Source of the DNA: Chryseobacterium piscicola
Lineage (GTDB): Bacteria; Bacteroidota; Bacteroidia; Flavobacteriales; Weeksellaceae
Direction: 5' to 3'
NCBI RefSeq assembly: GCF_900156685.1
Contig: NZ_FTOJ01000009.1
Coordinates: 1 to 64,000, forward strand
Length of the DNA stretch: 64,000 nt
The translations under genes and the position numbers were made by a program. Below the pieces are notes generated by a model. That model searched no databases, was not told the origin of the DNA, and saw only the letters and a program-made list of their open reading frames with translations. Shown one piece after another: positions 16,871 through 25,632 of the stretch (position 1 is its first letter; each line of letters begins with the position of its first letter).

Positions 16871-17410
16871 TTAATTTGCTGCTTTTCTAGCTTCCTTTTT
16901 AGCTAATTTTGCTGCTTTTTTAGCTTCTTTCTTAGCTAATTTCTCTGCTACTTTAGCCTCTTTTTCTGCAATTTTCGCTGCCTCTTGCTCTGCCACCTCT
17001 TTAGCCTTCAATTCTTCAGCAGTAAGCGGCTTTGGTTCAGGAGTGTTAGCATCTACATTTCCTTTGATGTAGATTACAGTTCTGCTATTGGCAGGGTCAT
17101 TAGAGAAAACCTCAATCATTTTATTAAAAGGTCCGTTTAATGCAGTATTGTAACCTACTTTTATTTTCGCAGATTTCCCTGGCAAAATAGGATCTTGGCT
17201 CCATTCCGGAGTGGTACATCCACAAGATGGTTTTACATTAGACAACACCAAAGGCTTGTCTCCAGTATTCTTTACAGTGAAAAATCTTGTTCCTTCAGAT
17301 CCGGGTTTTATGTTGCCATAATCGAAAGTAGTTTGATCAAAAGTAATTGTTTGTGCAGATGCAAAAGCAACTGCTCCAAGCATAGCAATTCCTGCTAATA
17401 AGTTTTTCAT
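16871..17410 (-). CDS. DUF1573 domain secreted protein with Lys/Ala-rich tail
   Basis: 179 residues. The signal peptide is MKNLLAGIAMLGAVAFASAQ. A single DUF1573 immunoglobulin-like domain follows (about 25-125): FDYGNIKPGSEGTRFFTVKN, then VLSNVKPSCGCTTPEWSQDP with the family SCGCT motif, and VFSNDPANSR. Residues ~125-179 form a charged repeat of KKEAKKAAKLAKKEARKA type, probably an extended or coiled periplasmic tail. The function of DUF1573 is unknown; such proteins are abundant in Bacteroidota envelopes. A TAACTTTG -7 box lies at 17452-17459, divergent from the valS promoter. Confidence 0.88.
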   Translation of the reverse strand: MKNLLAGIAMLGAVAFASAQTITFDQTTFDYGNIKPGSEGTRFFTVKNTGDKPLVLSNVKPSCGCTTPEWSQDPILPGKSAKIKVGYNTALNGPFNKMIEVFSNDPANSRTVIYIKGNVDANTPEPKPLTAEELKAKEVAEQEAAKIAEKEAKVAEKLAKKEAKKAAKLAKKEARKAAN

Positions 17411-17451
17411 ATTCTTAATGTTAATACGTTTGTTAGATAAATTTTCGAAAG

Positions 17452-17459
17452 CAAAGTTA
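17452..17459 (-). promoter_or_regulatory. -7 box TAACTTTG for the DUF1573 gene
   Basis: Exact minus-strand match giving a leader of about 35 nt. It lies 41 bp from the divergent valS -7 box. Confidence 0.55.
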
Positions 17460-17500
17460 AAAATTATTTTAATTAGTGCTTACATTTTTTTACTTTAAAC

Positions 17501-17508
17501 TATTTTTG
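17501..17508 (+). promoter_or_regulatory. -7 box TATTTTTG for valS
   Basis: Exact TAnnTTTG match 29 bp before the valS ATG. Confidence 0.6.
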
Positions 17509-17537
17509 CAAATTGTAAGATAAAGAAATTAGAATTT

Positions 17538-20156
17538 ATGCAAATTTCAGAAAAGTATAATCCACAGGAAATAGAACAAAAATGGTACAATTACTGGCTG
17601 GAAAACAAATATTTCCACTCAGAACCCAACGAAAAGCCACCTTATACGATTGTAATTCCCCCACCAAACGTCACAGGAATTCTTCACATGGGGCACATGT
17701 TGAACAATACCATTCAGGATGTTTTGGTTCGCCGTGCAAGAATGCAGGGCTTCAATGCTTGTTGGGTGCCGGGAACAGATCACGCTTCTATTGCTACTGA
17801 AGCGAAAGTTGTTGCTAAATTAAAATCTGAAGGAATCAATAAATCTGATATCACTCGTGAAGAATTTTTGAAACACGCATGGGAATGGACTGATAAATAC
17901 GGAGGAACCATTCTTGAACAACTGAAAAAATTAGGTTGCTCTTGCGATTGGGACAGAACTCGTTTTACTTTGGAAGATAAAATGTCTCAACAAGTCATCA
18001 AATCTTTTGTAGATCTTTATAATAAAGGACTTATCTATAGAGGATACAGAATGGTGAACTGGGATCCGGAGGCGAAAACTAATATTTCTGATGAAGAAGT
18101 AATCTTCAAAGAACAAAACGGAAAACTATATTTTCTTAAATATAAAATTGAAGGTACAGAAGAATTTCTTTCTGTAGCAACTACACGTCCTGAAACTATT
18201 TTTGGAGACACTGCGGTTTGTATCAATCCAAATGATGAGAGATATGCTCATTTGAAAGGTAAAAACGTTATCGTACCCATCGTAAACAGAGTGATTCCGA
18301 TTATTGAAGACGAATATGTAGATATTGAGTTCGGAACGGGAGCTTTGAAAATTACACCGGCCCACGATATCAATGATTACGAAATCGGACAAAAGCATAA
18401 TCTCCAGATGATTGATTCTTTGGATGATGATGGTAATCTAAATGATCACGGTTTACATTATGCTGGCAAAAATAGATTTGATGTAAGAAAGCAAATCGCA
18501 AAAGAATTAGAAGAAAATGATCTTTTACTAAAAGCAGAAGATTACGTCAATAAAGTAGGAACTTCTGAAAGAACGGGTGCCGTTATTGAGCCTAAAGTTT
18601 CTGTTCAGTGGTTTTTAAAGATGTCTGATATAGCAAAACCAGCTTTGGATGTTGTAATGGATGATGAAGTGAAATTCTATCCTGAAAAATTTAAAAATAC
18701 CTACAAACATTGGATGGAAAATATCCGCGACTGGAATATTTCTCGTCAGCTTTGGTGGGGACAGCAAATTCCGGCCTTCTATTATGGTGACGGAGAAAAT
18801 GATTTCGTCGTTGCGGAAAATATCGAAGAAGCATTAGAACTTGCAAAGCAAAAAACCAACAATCAACAACTAACAACCAACAACTTAAAACAAGACGAAG
18901 ACGCTCTTGATACATGGTTTTCATCATGGTTGTGGCCAATGTCTGTTTTTGATGGCTTGCTTGATCCTGATAATAAAGATATCAATTATTATTACCCGAC
19001 TTCAGATTTGGTAACAGGTCCGGATATTATCTTTTTCTGGGTTGCCAGAATGATTATGGCGGGATTAGAATTTAAAGGAGAAGTTCCTTTTAAAAATGTT
19101 TATTTTACAGGGATTGTAAGAGATAAGCAGAGAAGAAAAATGTCTAAGCAATTGGGGAATTCACCCGATCCTCTAGATTTAATTTCTCAATACGGCGCAG
19201 ATGGCGTTCGTGTTGGAAGCTTGCTAAGCTCTGCTGCCGGAAACGACTTGTTGTTTGATGAAGATTTGATGGTTCAGGGAAGAAATTTCATGTCGAAAAT
19301 ATGGAGCGCATTTCGATTAATTAACATGTGGAAGCATGAAGATAAACCTGCGAACTCTACAGAAAAGCAAGCAATTGAATGGTTTGAAAACAAATTAAAC
19401 AAAACGATCGCAGAGATAGACGATCAGTTTGAAAAATTTAGAATTTCTGATGCTTTACATTTGCTTTATAAATTGATTTGGGACGATTTCTGCGGTTCTT
19501 ATCTGGAAGCAATTAAACCAAATTACGGAGAAGGAATTTCTAAAGAAGTGTACAATAAAACGGTTGCGCTTTTTGAAGAATTAATGAAATTTGTTCATCC
19601 ATTTATGCCTTTTCAATCAGAAGAAATTTGGCAATTGATTTCAGAGAGAAAGGTGGATGAAGCTTTGGTAATTGCACAACAGAAAAAAGCAGAAAAATTT
19701 AATGAAGACATCATTAAAAACTTTGAAACTGCATCGGAAATTATTTCAGGAATCAGAAATTACCGTCAAACAAAAGGAATTTCTCCGAAAGAAACTGTAG
19801 AATTTTATACGAACGCATCAGAATTTGCAAATGAACCTGTTGTTAAAAAATTAGCAAACGTTTCTCAAATTCATTTTGGAGCAAAAACAGATAAACCAAG
19901 TTTTACATTTTTAGTTGGTTCAACTGAGATTTCAATTCCTTTAAGTGAAAACTTAGATTTGGAAGAAGAAAAAATCAAAACCGAAGAAGAAGTAAAATAT
20001 CTAAAAGGTTTCTTGATCTCTGTAGATAAAAAATTATCCAACGAAAAGTTTGTTGCCAACGCAAAACCGGAAGTGGTAGAAATTGAGCGCAAAAAACAGA
20101 AAGATGCACTTGATAAGATTACAATTTTGGAAGAAAAACTGAAATCTTTAAACTAA
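17538..20156 (+). CDS. valS: valyl-tRNA synthetase
   Basis: An 872-residue class I synthetase. The HIGH motif is HMGH in PPPNVTGILHMGHMLNN, and the editing CP1 domain includes TTRPETIFGDTAVCI. ARMIMAGLEF and DKQRRKMSKQLGNSPDPLDL carry the KMSKS equivalent (KMSKQ). The anticodon-binding domain and a C-terminal coiled-coil arm (EEKIKTEEEVKYLKGFLISV) follow, as expected for ValRS. Residues ~437-452 (18846-18890) are an Asn/Gln/Thr-rich insertion, KQKTNNQQLTTNNLK, just before DEDALDTWFSSWLWP, made of periodic intergenic-type DNA. Otherwise the protein looks intact, so the insertion is apparently tolerated in an essential enzyme. Confidence 0.97.
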   Translation: MQISEKYNPQEIEQKWYNYWLENKYFHSEPNEKPPYTIVIPPPNVTGILHMGHMLNNTIQDVLVRRARMQGFNACWVPGTDHASIATEAKVVAKLKSEGINKSDITREEFLKHAWEWTDKYGGTILEQLKKLGCSCDWDRTRFTLEDKMSQQVIKSFVDLYNKGLIYRGYRMVNWDPEAKTNISDEEVIFKEQNGKLYFLKYKIEGTEEFLSVATTRPETIFGDTAVCINPNDERYAHLKGKNVIVPIVNRVIPIIEDEYVDIEFGTGALKITPAHDINDYEIGQKHNLQMIDSLDDDGNLNDHGLHYAGKNRFDVRKQIAKELEENDLLLKAEDYVNKVGTSERTGAVIEPKVSVQWFLKMSDIAKPALDVVMDDEVKFYPEKFKNTYKHWMENIRDWNISRQLWWGQQIPAFYYGDGENDFVVAENIEEALELAKQKTNNQQLTTNNLKQDEDALDTWFSSWLWPMSVFDGLLDPDNKDINYYYPTSDLVTGPDIIFFWVARMIMAGLEFKGEVPFKNVYFTGIVRDKQRRKMSKQLGNSPDPLDLISQYGADGVRVGSLLSSAAGNDLLFDEDLMVQGRNFMSKIWSAFRLINMWKHEDKPANSTEKQAIEWFENKLNKTIAEIDDQFEKFRISDALHLLYKLIWDDFCGSYLEAIKPNYGEGISKEVYNKTVALFEELMKFVHPFMPFQSEEIWQLISERKVDEALVIAQQKKAEKFNEDIIKNFETASEIISGIRNYRQTKGISPKETVEFYTNASEFANEPVVKKLANVSQIHFGAKTDKPSFTFLVGSTEISIPLSENLDLEEEKIKTEEEVKYLKGFLISVDKKLSNEKFVANAKPEVVEIERKKQKDALDKITILEEKLKSLN
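18846..18890 (+). repeat. in-frame periodic repeat insertion inside valS
   Basis: CCAACAATCAACAACTAACA and the following ACCAACAACTT are 6-8 bp periodic words encoding TNNQQLTTNNL. ValRS proteins I recall have only a few residues between the EEAL helix and the QDEDxLDTWFSS motif. The phase is preserved, so the reading frame continues. Confidence 0.65.
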
Positions 20157-20159
20157 TAT

Positions 20160-20245
20160 AATTTGAGAATTTGAAAATGAAATAGTTTGAAGATATTACA
20201 GATTACAAATTAATTTTCAAATTCTCAACTTTTTTTCATTTTCAA
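20160..20245. repeat. AT-rich periodic inverted repeat between valS and the DUF4241 gene
   Basis: AATTTGAGAATTTGAAAAT and a near-exact reverse complement (ATTTTCAAATTCTCAA) can form a stem of about 15-17 bp. Words of the ATTTGAAAAT type recur at 33616-33650 and 15034-15075. Confidence 0.55.
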
Positions 20246-20254
20246 ATTATAATA

Positions 20255-20890
20255 ATGACACACCTAGAAAATATAAAAAAACTATTCTCAAAAGACTTTG
20301 TGGAAAGTCCGTTGCTGGAGAGTTTTGAAGTTGGAAAAATTCATCTTTCAAGCGGTAAAATTGTGGCTTGTGATCCTGTTTTAACTAATGATATGCATGC
20401 TTTTACTACAGATTTTCCTAAAGGAGAATTTTTGGTCTTGCTTCATAAAGAGAGAGAAAGCAATTGTGTTGCCTATGCAGAAATAGTATTTAGCAATGCC
20501 AAAGTTTCAATTTGGAAAATGGCTACCACCGAAGGACAAAGTGTAAAAGAATTGGCTGAAGAAGAGGTTTTTGGGTATCCGGTAGAAAGCGGAATGGGTT
20601 GCTTTATGGATCTTGAAAGCCAAAATAGCCTCAACGATCTTGAGCAGAAACTTTTCCAAAGAAAAGGAGATGATTTTATGGGGATTTATGAAGAGTTTTT
20701 CCATGAGCATTTCTTTGATGAAAACGGAGCTATCGATCAGTTTGCATTTTTAAAACCAAATGATGAGCATCCTAGAAATATTTTCGCATTTGAAACAGGA
20801 TATGGTGAGGGATTCTATGCCAGTTATATCGCTTTTGATGAGAATAATTCTCCAGTGAAAATAGTTACAGAATTTATTGAAATTCAATAA
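20255..20890 (+). CDS. DUF4241 domain protein
   Basis: 211 residues. The DUF4241 pattern is recognised from the GKIVACDPVLTND segment, then the FPKGEFLVLLHK strand and FGYPVESGMGCFMDLESQ (the family GxxSGxGCFMD box), with the end GFYASYIAFDENNSPVKIVT. No catalytic residues are known for this family, and no signal peptide or membrane segment is seen. It lies between valS and a ribokinase-like gene with spacing (45 bp) that allows co-transcription with the latter. Confidence 0.8.
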   Translation: MTHLENIKKLFSKDFVESPLLESFEVGKIHLSSGKIVACDPVLTNDMHAFTTDFPKGEFLVLLHKERESNCVAYAEIVFSNAKVSIWKMATTEGQSVKELAEEEVFGYPVESGMGCFMDLESQNSLNDLEQKLFQRKGDDFMGIYEEFFHEHFFDENGAIDQFAFLKPNDEHPRNIFAFETGYGEGFYASYIAFDENNSPVKIVTEFIEIQ

Positions 20891-20935
20891 TATAAGTTTT
20901 ACTTTTACCAGAGAATAAAACCGAATATTTTGAAG

Positions 20936-21823
20936 ATGAAATTTGCAAAATCCCAGCCAAAAATTGTTGTAATAGGAAGCTGTTCTATAGATCAAATGGT
21001 TACAACCAACAAACTGCCAGCTTCAAATGAATTTGTGACAGCAAAGAGTTCTGAGCATTTTTTTGGAGGCAAAGGTGCCAATCAGGCAGTGGGAATGGCG
21101 CGTTTGGGAGCTTATGTTTATTTTGTAGGTTGTATCGGGATGGATCCTGCAGGTCAGCAGATTATGAGAAATCTCGTAAATGAAGAAGTGAACGTAGGTT
21201 TTGTTGCTGAAACAGACCTAGAATCTACAGGAAGTGCATTTGTTACAAAAGCAGAAAATGATTATTCGGTCGTGGTAATTCCGGCCGCAAATAGCTGTCT
21301 TACCACACAAAATATCGATGCTGCAGATAAACACATAAAAGAATGTGACCTCGTTCTCCTTCAGCTTGAAATTTCAGATGAGGTATTAAAACACGCTGTT
21401 TTGAAAGCCAAATTAAACGGTAAAATGGTTGGGCTTTATGCTTCGCCAGGAAAAAAAATCAATCAAATCATTATAGATCAATCAGATTTTATTATTGCCA
21501 AAAGTAACGAGCTCTCTCTTATATTTGATGATGAGAATTTAGAATCTATTTTAAAAAAATATTTCAATAAACTTTTTGTACGTGATGAAACCAATTCTAC
21601 AGTTTATTACAACGGAACAGAAATGAAATATCAAAGAGAAGAGAACGAAAATATGACTTACAAGATTGGGATGGGCGATGGTTTTACTTGTGGTTTTGCC
21701 TACGCATTAATTAATGGTAATGATCTTGAGGAGTGTGTACAACTCGGTAATAAAGTTTCAGCAAAAGTTTCTCTTAAAAATGGCGCACAAACAGGACTTC
21801 CAAAACTGTCTGATTTACTTTGA
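20936..21823 (+). CDS. PfkB/ribokinase family sugar kinase
   Basis: 295 residues from the ATG at 20936 (an in-frame TTG at 20930 is a weaker choice). PfkB signature 1 is FFGGKGANQAVGMARLGAYV, followed by FVGCIGMDPAGQQI. The C-terminal signature is IGMGDGFTCGFAYAL, with the catalytic-base Asp preserved but GMGD in place of the usual GAGD. It most resembles ribokinase, which phosphorylates ribose at O5 with ATP. No ribose transporter or RbsD is nearby, so the substrate is inferred only at family level. Confidence 0.87.
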   Translation: MKFAKSQPKIVVIGSCSIDQMVTTNKLPASNEFVTAKSSEHFFGGKGANQAVGMARLGAYVYFVGCIGMDPAGQQIMRNLVNEEVNVGFVAETDLESTGSAFVTKAENDYSVVVIPAANSCLTTQNIDAADKHIKECDLVLLQLEISDEVLKHAVLKAKLNGKMVGLYASPGKKINQIIIDQSDFIIAKSNELSLIFDDENLESILKKYFNKLFVRDETNSTVYYNGTEMKYQREENENMTYKIGMGDGFTCGFAYALINGNDLEECVQLGNKVSAKVSLKNGAQTGLPKLSDLL

Positions 21824-21918
21824 AACTATTGCATGCATACCGAAAATCATAAACCTTAGCTCTTAAATAGATAGTTTTCCAACAATATTTTTCATCTTTA
21901 AGGTGAATTTTTTATAAA

Positions 21919-22761
21919 ATGGAAAGACACTATTTTACAAATGAAAAAAACGGGGCGAAAATTTGTTTACATTTATTCAAACCAGAAAATGACCGCAAAA
22001 AGTTGTTACTCATTAATTCTGCTACGGGCGTTCGCCAGCAAATTTATTTTTCTTTTGCAGCATATTTTAGGAGAAACGGCTTCACGGTAATAACCTATGA
22101 TTACGAAGGAATTGGTTTGTCTAAACCCGCTTACCCAAAAAAATGTAAAGCATCAATGAAATCTTGGGGATCACAAGATTTTAGATTAGTTACAGATTTT
22201 ATTGTTGAAAATTTTCCAAGTCATCAGAAATATTGCTTAGGACATTCTGTAGGAGCTTTGATTGTTGGGATGAATGAAGGTTCTAAAATATTCGAGAAAT
22301 TTATATTCGTTGCAACCCAAAATGCCTATATCGGAAACCTAAAATGGAAAACAAAAATCGAAGCTTTCTTAGGTTTCGGATTTGCACAACCCTTTTTTAC
22401 AGAGCTTATGGGCTATTTCCCCGCCAATTGGTTTGGTCTTGGAGAAAGTCTTCCAAAAAATTGCGCTTATGACTGGAGAACCTTAATTTTGAACAAGAAA
22501 TCCACTAATAAACTATTAAATAAAACAAGCGATTTTTCGAGAGATTTAGATCAAAATGTTTTCGTGTTATATGCTGAAGATGATGTTTGGTTAACTGAAA
22601 AAGGAGTGAAAAGTCTACTCAACGATACTTATCCCAATTTAAAACCTAAATTCAGAATTCTTAAATCTTCAGAGTCTGAAAAAGGTAAAATAGGACATGT
22701 TAATTATTTTAGAAGCTATCATGAAAATCTTTGGAATATTGTTATAAATGAGGTTGAATAG
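21919..22761 (+). CDS. alpha/beta hydrolase
   Basis: 280 residues with the alpha/beta-hydrolase fold signals. An oxyanion strand LLLINSATGVRQQIYFSFAA precedes VITYDYEGIGLSKPAYPKK, and the nucleophile elbow GHSVGAL has its Ser at about residue 111. The C-terminal acid and His are probably in VLYAEDDVWLTEKGV and GKIGHVNYFR. It is cytoplasmic, with no signal peptide. Some relatives are annotated as serine aminopeptidase-like or lysophospholipase-like; the substrate cannot be assigned. Confidence 0.85.
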   Translation: MERHYFTNEKNGAKICLHLFKPENDRKKLLLINSATGVRQQIYFSFAAYFRRNGFTVITYDYEGIGLSKPAYPKKCKASMKSWGSQDFRLVTDFIVENFPSHQKYCLGHSVGALIVGMNEGSKIFEKFIFVATQNAYIGNLKWKTKIEAFLGFGFAQPFFTELMGYFPANWFGLGESLPKNCAYDWRTLILNKKSTNKLLNKTSDFSRDLDQNVFVLYAEDDVWLTEKGVKSLLNDTYPNLKPKFRILKSSESEKGKIGHVNYFRSYHENLWNIVINEVE

Positions 22762-22898
22762 GGGTAATTCCTTTTTGTTTGGAAATTTAGCTGTGGTTTT
22801 CTATTTAATTAAAAACGAATAAATACCTAGGCATGAATGAAGAAAAATCTTTTTTTTGACTGAGCGTTTTCCGTAAGTAAATAATTTATAATTTTAAA

Positions 22899-23543
22899 AT
22901 GAGTAATCCAATAGAAAGCACAATCCAATTTGTAAAACAAAAACTAGAAGGCGCAGAAGCTGGTCACGATTGGTTTCATATAGAAAGAGTTTGGAAACTT
23001 TCAAAAAAAATTGCGCAAACAGAAAACTGTAATTTAGAAGTTGTAGAACTATCTGCTCTATTACACGATATTGCTGACCCAAAATTTCATGATGGGGACG
23101 AAACTTTAGCCTTGAAAATTTCAAGAGAATTACTACAAAGCTTAAAGGTTCACGAAAACGTTATTCAGCAAGTTTTGTTTGTAATTAAGAATATTTCTTT
23201 TAAAAATAGAGAAGAAGCTCCCCAAAACTTACCAATCGAGCTCAAAATTGTACAAGATGCCGACAGAATTGATGCTATTGGTGCTATAGGAGTAGCGAGA
23301 ACGTTTAATTTTGGAGGTTTTAAAAATAATGTAATGTACCATCCCGATATAGAACCAAAACTCAATATGTCTAAGGAAGAATACAAAAAATCTAACGGCA
23401 CAACCATCAATCATTTTTATGAAAAACTATTGCTGCTAAAAGATTTAATGAACACCGCGGAAGGGAAAAAAATAGCAGTAGAAAGACATCAGTTTATGCT
23501 TTCGTTTCTCGATCAATTTTACAAAGAATGGAATGTTGATTAA
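22899..23543 (+). CDS. HD domain phosphohydrolase
   Basis: A 214-residue metal-dependent phosphohydrolase of the YedJ type. The N-terminal GHDWFHIERVWKLSKKIA supplies the first His, LSALLHDIADPKFHDGD supplies the HD pair, and DADRIDAIGAIGVART supplies the later Asp. Substrates in this group are usually nucleotides or other phosphate esters; none can be assigned. It is monocistronic. Confidence 0.88.
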   Translation: MSNPIESTIQFVKQKLEGAEAGHDWFHIERVWKLSKKIAQTENCNLEVVELSALLHDIADPKFHDGDETLALKISRELLQSLKVHENVIQQVLFVIKNISFKNREEAPQNLPIELKIVQDADRIDAIGAIGVARTFNFGGFKNNVMYHPDIEPKLNMSKEEYKKSNGTTINHFYEKLLLLKDLMNTAEGKKIAVERHQFMLSFLDQFYKEWNVD

Positions 23544-23627
23544 TTTTTTTAAAAAAAAATAATTTAATTTTAGGATGTTCTTTTGTTGGTTTAAATACAA
23601 AATAACGCCGTTTAGTTAATCAATCCT

Positions 23628-23635
23628 TATCTTTG
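23628..23635 (+). promoter_or_regulatory. -7 box TATCTTTG, possible leaderless start
   Basis: The box ends 4 bp before the ATG at 23640, so the transcript would start at or beside the start codon. Confidence 0.5.
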
Positions 23636-23639
23636 CCTC

Positions 23640-24233
23640 ATGGGTTTTATACTTTCACTCGTTTTTGTGCTTCTTGTACTTTCGCTTTTCCTTTCAAAAA
23701 TAAAAAGTGGAAAGGCAGATAAGCTTGCCAAACTGTTTCGTGTGTTGAGCTTGGTTTTTTCGATATCCATATTTACCTATTGGTTTGTGAAAAAAAGTAC
23801 AATTGGCATCATAAAAGATTCTGTTTCGTTTCAGCTCATCAATAAAACTCCCCAAACGCTGGATTTTTATTTGGTTAAAATAAATAAGAATAATTCTGCA
23901 CCCAATTTGGAAACCATTCATGTCGGAAAAATTCGTCCAGAATATTACAGAGTTGAACATTTGGGTATGAAAAACTCAGATGAATATTGGGTTGCAGGAT
24001 ATCTTGGAAAGAAAAACATGGTTTATTTTTCCCAACATTCTGTACCGAATAAAAATATTGATCAAATTGTTGAAATTCAGAATTACATCAATCAGAGTGA
24101 GAAATTATCAGAAAGAGCCAAAAAAAATATTGAGGCTTACAGCTACGAAACTAGGTTTTCTGCAATCTGGGTAACCTTGAATTTACTTTTGATTTTTTTG
24201 AATCTCATACTCATTTTACGAAAAAAAAATTAA
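23640..24233 (+). CDS. membrane protein of unknown function
   Basis: 197 residues. Two N-terminal hydrophobic segments (residues ~2-18, FILSLVFVLLVLSLFL, and ~33-48, VLSLVFSISIFTYWFV) and one at the C-terminus (WVTLNLLLIFLNLILIL) flank a soluble region of about 120 residues. I recognise no family. The stop codon overlaps the stop of the convergent DUF72 gene by 4 bp. The transcript may be leaderless. Confidence 0.65.
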   Translation: MGFILSLVFVLLVLSLFLSKIKSGKADKLAKLFRVLSLVFSISIFTYWFVKKSTIGIIKDSVSFQLINKTPQTLDFYLVKINKNNSAPNLETIHVGKIRPEYYRVEHLGMKNSDEYWVAGYLGKKNMVYFSQHSVPNKNIDQIVEIQNYINQSEKLSERAKKNIEAYSYETRFSAIWVTLNLLLIFLNLILILRKKN

Positions 24234-25120
24234 AATAAAGTCGGTGTATTTTCTTGCCCCATTACCGGGATATGTATTTCAGTTTTCCATTCTTCGTTGA
24301 TGTTTTTGATGAGGTACGAAGAAAGCAGCGGCGAAGCTTTTTCAAGATTTTGATGAACGAAGAAGTATAGATTTTGTAAACCTTTTTTTTTCCAAACAGT
24401 AAGGAGTTTTAGCCAGTCATCTAATCTTTCATAATCACTTTCTGCATTGGCTCCAACGTATCTTATGAAGGCATTTGGAGTCGTAAGTCTCATGTGAAGC
24501 ATATCTCTTCTTCCGGCAGTATCTACGATGATGTTGGTGATGTTGTTATCCTCAAATAGTTGGCAAACTTTATCAAAAATCTCTTCATCAATAAACCATT
24601 CAGTATTTCTAAGTTCTATTGCTAAAGGAACTTCTTTGGGCCATTTATTTACAAACTGTTGTAGTCTTTCGTAATCTTTTGGTTTAAAATTATCATGAAG
24701 TTGTAAGAAAACCATTCCCAATTTTTCATCAAAATTCAAAACTGCGGTTGCAAACTGAGTCACCACGTCATCAATATTCAAAAGCCTTCTGAAGTGAGAA
24801 ACCGTATTGGTAATTTTCGGGAAAAACTTAAATTCTGCTGGCGTTTTTTCTTTCCATGTTAAAACCTGTTCTGATGATGGTAAACTATAGAAAGTTGCGT
24901 TTAATTCAATTGAATTAAATTGGGTAGAATAGTAGCCCAATTCGTCCTTCGTCCCTTTTGGATAGAACCCTTTCAAGTCTGTTTTATTCCATTTCGCACA
25001 TCCGATGGAGATGTTTTCAAGGCCTTTTTTATTTTGCTTTAAAATTTCTTTGGTTCTCGAATGGTCTTTTGGTAGCGTAAAATCTACTTTTGAAGGGTCT
25101 TCTACTTGTCCGAATTTCAT
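24230..25120 (-). CDS. DUF72 domain protein
   Basis: 296 residues. DUF72 (YecE) is a TIM-barrel-like family. Diagnostic segments are ISIGCAKWNKTDLKGFYPKG, then YYSTQFNSIELNATFYSLPS, EFKFFPKITNTVSHFRRL, PLAIELRNTEWF and NLYFFVHQNLEKASPLLSSY. Function is unknown; no signal peptide is present. The DUF559 nuclease gene lies 55 bp upstream on the same strand, so the two may be co-transcribed. It is tail-to-tail with the preceding gene, with overlapping stops. Confidence 0.9.
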   Translation of the reverse strand: MKFGQVEDPSKVDFTLPKDHSRTKEILKQNKKGLENISIGCAKWNKTDLKGFYPKGTKDELGYYSTQFNSIELNATFYSLPSSEQVLTWKEKTPAEFKFFPKITNTVSHFRRLLNIDDVVTQFATAVLNFDEKLGMVFLQLHDNFKPKDYERLQQFVNKWPKEVPLAIELRNTEWFIDEEIFDKVCQLFEDNNITNIIVDTAGRRDMLHMRLTTPNAFIRYVGANAESDYERLDDWLKLLTVWKKKGLQNLYFFVHQNLEKASPLLSSYLIKNINEEWKTEIHIPVMGQENTPTLF

Positions 25121-25175
25121 TGGGTTTAATTTTAAGAATTATGGAAAGGATTATATTCAAACAAATATAAATAAA

Positions 25176-25598
25176 TTACTGTGATTCATTTGAATTTTGA
25201 AAAGAGAGTATTTCATCTGCTTTTAAAGTTATTGTAGAAATAACTTCATCTAAATTTTCGTGAATTTCTTGATTAGTAAATCTAATTAATGTTAATCCAT
25301 TCTTTTCTAAAATCTCAGTTCTTTCTTTATCCTTTTCTATTTGTTCTTGAAGATTATGATATTCGCCGTCAATTTCTACGACTAACTTTAATTTATGACA
25401 ATAAAAATCAGCAATATATAAGCTGATAGGATGCTGTCTTCTGAATTTATAACCTTTCAGTTGGTTGTTTCTAAGTCTTTCCCAAAGAATCTTTTCCGCA
25501 TCAGTTTCGTTTATTCGTAATGATTTAGCTTTGCTAAAAGAACTTCTTGGAGCACCTTTCCACATTCCTTCCTCATAGTTTGGTTTAAATTTTTTCAT
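25176..25598 (-). CDS. DUF559 (Vsr-like) endonuclease domain protein
   Basis: 140 residues. The DUF559 core is intact: AEKILWERLRNNQLKGYKFR, then RQHPISLYIADFYCHKLKLV, VEIDGEYHNLQEQIEKDKER and a final LIRFTNQEIHENLDEVI. The (F)R..I..Y..DFYC..L.LV.EIDG..H pattern is the PD-(D/E)XK-like active site related to Vsr and restriction-type nucleases. It is a stand-alone small nuclease without a partner methyltransferase. The start codon is 35 bp from a nine-unit palindromic tandem array (25633-27034), which therefore occupies its promoter side. A role in DNA repair, repeat maintenance or mobility is possible but unproven. Confidence 0.88.
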   Translation of the reverse strand: MKKFKPNYEEGMWKGAPRSSFSKAKSLRINETDAEKILWERLRNNQLKGYKFRRQHPISLYIADFYCHKLKLVVEIDGEYHNLQEQIEKDKERTEILEKNGLTLIRFTNQEIHENLDEVISTITLKADEILSFQNSNESQ

Positions 25599-25632
25599 TT
25601 GTGATTTTTATTAAAACTACTAAATTTTTCGG

